A stretch of DNA of 19,426 nt from Planctomycetota bacterium. Its GTDB lineage: Bacteria > Planctomycetota > Planctomycetia > Pirellulales > Pirellulaceae. The notes beneath the pieces are model-generated. The model did not search any database. It was not told the DNA's origin and saw only the letters and a list, made by a program, of their open reading frames with translations. The first letter of the stretch is position 1. Each line of letters opens with the position of its first letter. The stretch lies in contig JAPLNJ010000936.1 of assembly GCA_026692885.1 (NCBI GenBank), forward strand, positions 1 through 19,426. Direction: 5' to 3'. Shown here one piece after another: positions 15,871 through 19,426 of the stretch. Both the position numbers and the translations under genes were made by a program.

Positions 15871-15997
15871 TTCAGTAGTTCCAAGTTCGGAATGTAGCCG
15901 AACTCGTGAGAGTTCAGGGGGTTGGGAAGAACTCCTGAATTCTTACGAATTCAGCTACGCCAATTCGCAACGCCGCTACGAACTTGGAACTACTGAA
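15871..15997. repeat. inverted-repeat element with inner hairpin
   Basis: The arms at 15871-15889 (TTCAGTAGTTCCAAGTTCG) and 15979-15997 are perfectly complementary over 19 bp. Inside, CTGAATTC (15935-15942), loop TTAC, and GAATTCAG (15947-15954) form a perfect 8-bp hairpin. The inner left segment AATGTAGCCGAAC (15891-15903) is identical to 6582-6594. The structure and the shared motif point to a dispersed non-coding repeat family. Confidence 0.65.
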
Positions 15998-16177
15998 ATT
16001 GGACGCGGCAGGAATATTTCCGGCTGTTCCGCAGATGTGACGTCTCTCGGACGTCGTCCGGGTTGTCGGAGGTGGAAGAAATGCCACGTCCGGCGGCGAC
16101 GGGATGTTGCCCACAAGCAACACACACCATCCGGCCTCAACGGCGGGACAGGCGAAAGGGAGCTTTGAGGAACTGCG

Positions 16178-16331
16178 TTCCCAAGCGAAGCTTGGGAATG
16201 AGGGCCAAGGCCCATTGCTGTGAACATCTTCACGCCTCTCTCGTTCCGATGCTCTGCGTCGGAACGCAAGCCACGGACGCTCGGCGTCCTTAGACAGATG
16301 ACGCGGAGCGTCGAAACATTTGCATTCCCAA
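16178..16331. repeat. cluster of four hairpins
   Basis: Four perfect stems in a row: TTCCCAAGC/GCTTGGGAA (16178-16198, loop GAA); CGTTCCGA/TCGGAACG (16242-16266); GGACGC/GCGTCC (16275-16289, loop TCG); GACGC/GCGTC (16300-16312, loop GGA). In addition TTGGGAATG (16192-16200) is complementary to CATTCCCAA (16323-16331), so the outer ends can pair and enclose the last three hairpins, but only by opening the first one. This is either a dispersed element or a structured RNA. Confidence 0.6.
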
Positions 16332-16382
16332 ACCCTAAGAGCCCAACTTTGGCGCGGCCGACCCAACGGGCTGTGAAAGAAT

Positions 16383-16450
16383 CGTAGGGTGGGCCAAGTA
16401 CTCGCGGCCCACCATCTGGTGCATCGGCGCAGCGCTTGATGCACCCTACG
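16383..16450. repeat. cloverleaf-like palindromic repeat
   Basis: The outer stem is CGTAGGGT (16383-16390) with ACCCTACG (16443-16450). It encloses GGTGGGCC/GGCCCACC (16388-16395 / 16406-16413) and TGCATC/GATGCA (16420-16425 / 16438-16443); the stems share a few bases at their junctions. The 12-mer GTAGGGTGGGCC also occurs inverted at 4936-4947. The minus-strand stop codon of the TolC-like gene (16446-16448) lies inside the outer right arm. The position just after that gene would also suit a terminator. Confidence 0.7.
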
Positions 16451-19426
16451 GTGAATGATCCGGAATCGGAGCTGGGATCTCTTCGTCCGGCACGTCCGGC
16501 AGAACCATTTTCCCGGGCCAGCAATCGCCTTCTTCCCCGAGACCCGGATAGCCCTGCTGTGGACCGATCGGGCCCGGATCAACCCACACCCCATCGGCAT
16601 CCAACTGCAGCGTCCCGAGACCAAAATCGAGGGCCCGCCGCAGGACCTCGTAGCTGATCCAGACACTGAGGAAATCGTTCTGGGCGTTCAGCAAATCGGT
16701 CAGGGCCTGCACCGCATCGCGGGCGGCCGTGGGATTCACCGAGGCCGCAGGAGCCGGAGCGAGCGTGGTACCTGCTTTGGGCAACGCCAGTAGATCACGG
16801 AGGTCGTAGTTGAGGCCGACTTGCTCGCTGGCCGTGCGGAGGGCCTGCCGGCGGATGTCGAGGTTGCGCTGATTCGCTTGCACGATACGCAGGATCTCCC
16901 GCAGTTCGCGAGAGACAGAATCTTCGTAGCGGTAGTAGGCGCGACGTGCCTGCTGGTACTCGATCAGCGACTGGCGATAGGTATTCCGTTCGGCCAGGCG
17001 GGTCAGCGGAGCGTCAAACGCCAGCCCCACTCGCAGGCGGCCGGTGGCGGGGTCGAGGTTCAGCGGGTTGTTGCCGCTGTTCTTGATGTCGCCACTGAAC
17101 ACCACGTCCAATCCGCTCTTCAGGCTATTGGCGTTGAACTGGATCAACCGCCAGGTGTCGACCAAGGACGCCCGTGCATTCATCCAGTCCAACCGGTTGG
17201 CACGGGCGATCTCCAACGCGGCGTCCGGGTGCAAGTCCACCGGCACCAAAGCCACCGTCTCGGTACGCAGACGAGCTTGAACCAGCGACAGGTCCAGAAC
17301 CTGGTTAGCCAGGTCGCCAAGTCTCTGGGGGATGGCCGGCGAGATCTCCTGACGGAAGCGATCCGTCAACGCCTGCGGCGTCAGCGTAGGCCCCTCTTGA
17401 ACTAAGGCGTCGATGCGATCCTGGTATGTGCGCATCTGACCAGGCAACGCGTTGAACTGCTCCGGGGCGTCGGCCAACGCTTCCGCGAATTGCGCGAACA
17501 GCCGTCGAAAACGTCGGATTTCCACGGCCTGAGTCTGACCCTCGGCCTCGCTCTCGTCCGACACCGTGCGCCACGCATCCAACTGGACCGGCCAGCCGTT
17601 GTTGGCCCGCAGTTGCTGAGACTCGGTCATCAGCGGTTGCGTGTCCGCCGTCACCGCGGTGCGCAATTGCTGCAGGAGCGGCGGCCGCTGTTCCAGCGGG
17701 GTGTCGCTCAACGTCTGCACACGAACGCGATAACGCTGGTACAGATCGCGGGTGACGGGATTCGCATCCGTTCGCATCCACGACAAGTCAAGGTCGGTGC
17801 CTTTGGTGAGTTGTTGCTGCAGTCGTTCGACATTCGCCACGGCGTCTTGGACCTGCTTCCAGTGCCGTAGTTCCGGCGCCCAGTCCTCGTCGCGTTCAAT
17901 CGCCAGACGCAGGCCTGTCAGCAGTGCCAGGTCGCGGCCCAGGGCGGTTACCTCGGCCCCGGCTTGGCCGTTGGAAGCACCTCGCTCAATCGCCTGTTTC
18001 AAGGTGTCGTTCAACTGGCCCCCCAGCTTCAGGCCATCCACGCGCACCCGGCGAATCTGGGCCTCCTCGCCATCCATGAGCTGACGACGGGTCTGCTCGA
18101 CTTCGTTCAGCAAATCCTTCAACTCGCGTAGACCGTCGGCCCGTTTCTCGCTCCAGGTCATCATCGGTTCGTCGCCCTGGGGCAAGATCGCGAGGATCTT
18201 GTCGCCGACTTTCGTCTGCAGTTCGCTCAGTTGCTTGCGGATCGGGCGGATGGCGGGGTCGATCAGATTCACACGTTCCAACATCCCCCGGTCGATCTTC
18301 ACGCAAATCTGAGGGGGCAGTCCGAGCAGGAGCTTGAAACGATCCAGGAGGACCAGGTAGTTGGCATCGGCATTGACGAGCCGGCTTTCGGCATTCAGGA
18401 TGGCTTGCCTGGCCTGGGCCACCTGCAGACGTTGCCGCACCACGTCGCTGTTCTGGTAAGGTTTCGTTCTCAGCAACTCCTGCAACGTGAAGAGGAGTTG
18501 GAGGTAGTTCCACCGCAAGTCGTTCAGGTTGTCCTCCTGATTGAAGATCTCTTGCTGTCCCTGAAGCAGGCCCAGGAAGCCACCCGCCTGGCCGGCGCCG
18601 GTGCCACCGCCCGAAATCACGCCACCGCCCCCTGTCCCGCCGCCAGCCAGCCCCCCAAATCCGGAGCCGACACCGGTGAAACCTTCCAAGCCCGCCCCAA
18701 ACACGCCACCGCGTCGGGACGGACCCGTGCCGGGATCGCGTCCGGTCATGATCTGCACGTAGAAGCCCTGGCGATAACGTTCCATCTGGCGGACATTGGC
18801 CAGCAGCGTCCGTTCGGTCAGCGTCAAACGTTCCATGACGCGATTCCGGCCGGCGCCGCGCAGGAGAGGCTGCACGAGGCTGAAGTCCAGCAGCGTCGTG
18901 GTCGCGAATTCGGAACCGGAACCGGAAAACTGCCACATCACCGAGTTAGCGAAGTCCACCACCAACGTGGAGCCCGTGGTGAAGAGCCGATTTGCCTTCA
19001 AGCCGATACCTCCGTTGCGGACCACATCGCTCTCCACAGGCGGGCCGTTGTGGGTCGCCATCGCCAACACCTGCTGATACTCGCCTCGGTCGTTTCTGGT
19101 CGAACCCTCGACGGCGGAATCGACGGCGTAACCGCCGAAGAATTGCGTGTCAAAGCGAAAACGCTCAAAACTCACGTCCAACGCCGAGAGATACAACTGC
19201 TCCAACAGCCGCTGGTAGTCCGGCGAATGCAGCAGGGCCAGTTTCACCGACATGCGGTCGTCCAGCACGAGGACCCCGTGTTCATCCAGCGGCAAGTACG
19301 CTTGCCAAAGCGGATTCTGCAGGTCCTTCGTGTCGCCCCAGTCATGCCAGTGCTTGTAGCCTTTCTTGCCGTCGACCCGATGCATCAACTTGTGCGATTC
19401 AGGGTCGTCCGGCGGCAGCGGCGGGC
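16446..19426 (-). CDS. TolC-like outer membrane factor, N-terminus beyond window
   Basis: At least 992 codons are visible, and the frame stays open to the window edge (upstream residues read PPLPPDDPESHKL before MHRVDGKKGY), so the signal sequence and true start lie outside. It is an outer-membrane efflux or secretion channel of the TolC superfamily, which forms a trimeric beta-barrel and periplasmic helical tunnel. Signs are the N-terminal beta segments (FERFRFDTQFFGGY), the NEAR-duplicated helical halves, and the C-terminal region with LRVGLAFDAPLTRLAERNTYRQSLIEYQQARRAYY and ANQRNLDIRRQAL, typical of the second OEP repeat. It is about twice the length of TolC. The extra length is a glycine-rich stretch (18564-18734) and a long helical middle. 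Partner pump genes are not in the window; they may lie upstream of its start. The stop codon lies in a repeat. Confidence 0.82.
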   Translation of the reverse strand, partial: PPLPPDDPESHKLMHRVDGKKGYKHWHDWGDTKDLQNPLWQAYLPLDEHGVLVLDDRMSVKLALLHSPDYQRLLEQLYLSALDVSFERFRFDTQFFGGYAVDSAVEGSTRNDRGEYQQVLAMATHNGPPVESDVVRNGGIGLKANRLFTTGSTLVVDFANSVMWQFSGSGSEFATTTLLDFSLVQPLLRGAGRNRVMERLTLTERTLLANVRQMERYRQGFYVQIMTGRDPGTGPSRRGGVFGAGLEGFTGVGSGFGGLAGGGTGGGGVISGGGTGAGQAGGFLGLLQGQQEIFNQEDNLNDLRWNYLQLLFTLQELLRTKPYQNSDVVRQRLQVAQARQAILNAESRLVNADANYLVLLDRFKLLLGLPPQICVKIDRGMLERVNLIDPAIRPIRKQLSELQTKVGDKILAILPQGDEPMMTWSEKRADGLRELKDLLNEVEQTRRQLMDGEEAQIRRVRVDGLKLGGQLNDTLKQAIERGASNGQAGAEVTALGRDLALLTGLRLAIERDEDWAPELRHWKQVQDAVANVERLQQQLTKGTDLDLSWMRTDANPVTRDLYQRYRVRVQTLSDTPLEQRPPLLQQLRTAVTADTQPLMTESQQLRANNGWPVQLDAWRTVSDESEAEGQTQAVEIRRFRRLFAQFAEALADAPEQFNALPGQMRTYQDRIDALVQEGPTLTPQALTDRFRQEISPAIPQRLGDLANQVLDLSLVQARLRTETVALVPVDLHPDAALEIARANRLDWMNARASLVDTWRLIQFNANSLKSGLDVVFSGDIKNSGNNPLNLDPATGRLRVGLAFDAPLTRLAERNTYRQSLIEYQQARRAYYRYEDSVSRELREILRIVQANQRNLDIRRQALRTASEQVGLNYDLRDLLALPKAGTTLAPAPAASVNPTAARDAVQALTDLLNAQNDFLSVWISYEVLRRALDFGLGTLQLDADGVWVDPGPIGPQQGYPGLGEEGDCWPGKMVLPDVPDEEIPAPIPDHSP
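18564..18734 (-). other. glycine-rich insert in the TolC-like protein
   Basis: About 57 residues with roughly half glycine (GGLAGGGTGGGGVISGGG and similar), between the first beta/helix part and the first long helix. It is in frame and without stops. TolC itself has no such insert. It may form a flexible loop outside the barrel or at the tip. Confidence 0.75.

Larger units (their letters stand above)
15728..16445. other. non-coding stretch of repeated hairpins
   Basis: No coding frame here is convincing. Frames that cross it on either strand are broken by palindromes or continue as shadows of the neighbouring genes. The stretch holds three hairpin elements, listed separately at 15871-15997, 16178-16331 and 16383-16450. 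The part between 15998 and 16177 shows only small palindromes such as GACGT/ACGTC near 16039-16054. Confidence 0.6.

Noticed and set aside
16178..16331. tRNA-like or known riboswitch
   Set aside because: The hairpin sizes and loops do not fit a tRNA cloverleaf, and I see no conserved core of a riboswitch class that I know.
15914..16666. Minus-strand frames in the hairpin-rich gap
   Set aside because: They read through several perfect palindromes and into the TolC-like gene in another frame, with no domain resemblance.

Overview
The window looks like a chromosomal segment of a planctomycete, most likely Pirellulales-like. This is inference from gene content, not from a marker gene. The signs are a G+C-rich sequence, a membrane-anchored leucine-rich-repeat protein of the 'ITDAGL' type, an SLA1-homology (SHD1) tail on an exported repeat protein, an exported methyltransferase, a very large TolC-like protein with a glycine-rich insert, and many hairpin-forming repeats between genes. 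I see no rRNA, tRNA, CRISPR array, transposase or prophage genes.

Layout. Positions 1-326 hold an 8-bp tandem repeat leading up to a soluble SAM methyltransferase (327-1073), which is followed after 4 nt by an anchored LRR protein (1078-2061). A 490-nt gap carries two MITE-like inverted-repeat elements and a short palindrome, then comes an exported methyltransferase (2553-3167). On the minus strand follow an HPt phosphotransfer protein (3177-3536), an ATP-grasp alpha-L-glutamate-ligase-like protein (3770-4735) and a 7-TM protein with a degenerate transglutaminase domain (4958-6550). The last two are a recognised gene pair. The 6551-7056 gap holds strong palindromes and a good sigma70-type promoter for an exported protein of unknown function (7057-8133). 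A minus-strand protein with two secretin/STN-like repeats and an SHD1 domain follows (8575-9600).

The plus-strand block 9915-14258 is a housekeeping run: asnS, an NfeD/ClpP-class membrane protease that overlaps the end of asnS or starts just after it, and rarA (mgsA) 11 nt further on. A HicA-HicB type toxin-antitoxin pair follows (14452-14902). Its stop lies 9 nt from the convergent stop of a hypothetical protein (14912-15727). A roughly 700-nt non-coding stretch rich in hairpins separates this from a TolC-like outer membrane factor (16446 to the window end, N-terminus missing), whose stop codon lies inside a repeat element.

The best candidates for a second look are: the ATP-grasp/7-TM pair, which lacks its usual retropepsin-like protease partner here and sits beside an orphan HPt protein with paired palindromes in its leader; the HicA protein that lacks the usual catalytic histidine; the hairpin-cluster element at 16178-16331; the perfect 27-bp inverted repeat at 6728-6813; and the repeat that supplies the TolC-like gene's stop codon. 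I do not see a clear-cut new multi-gene defence system.
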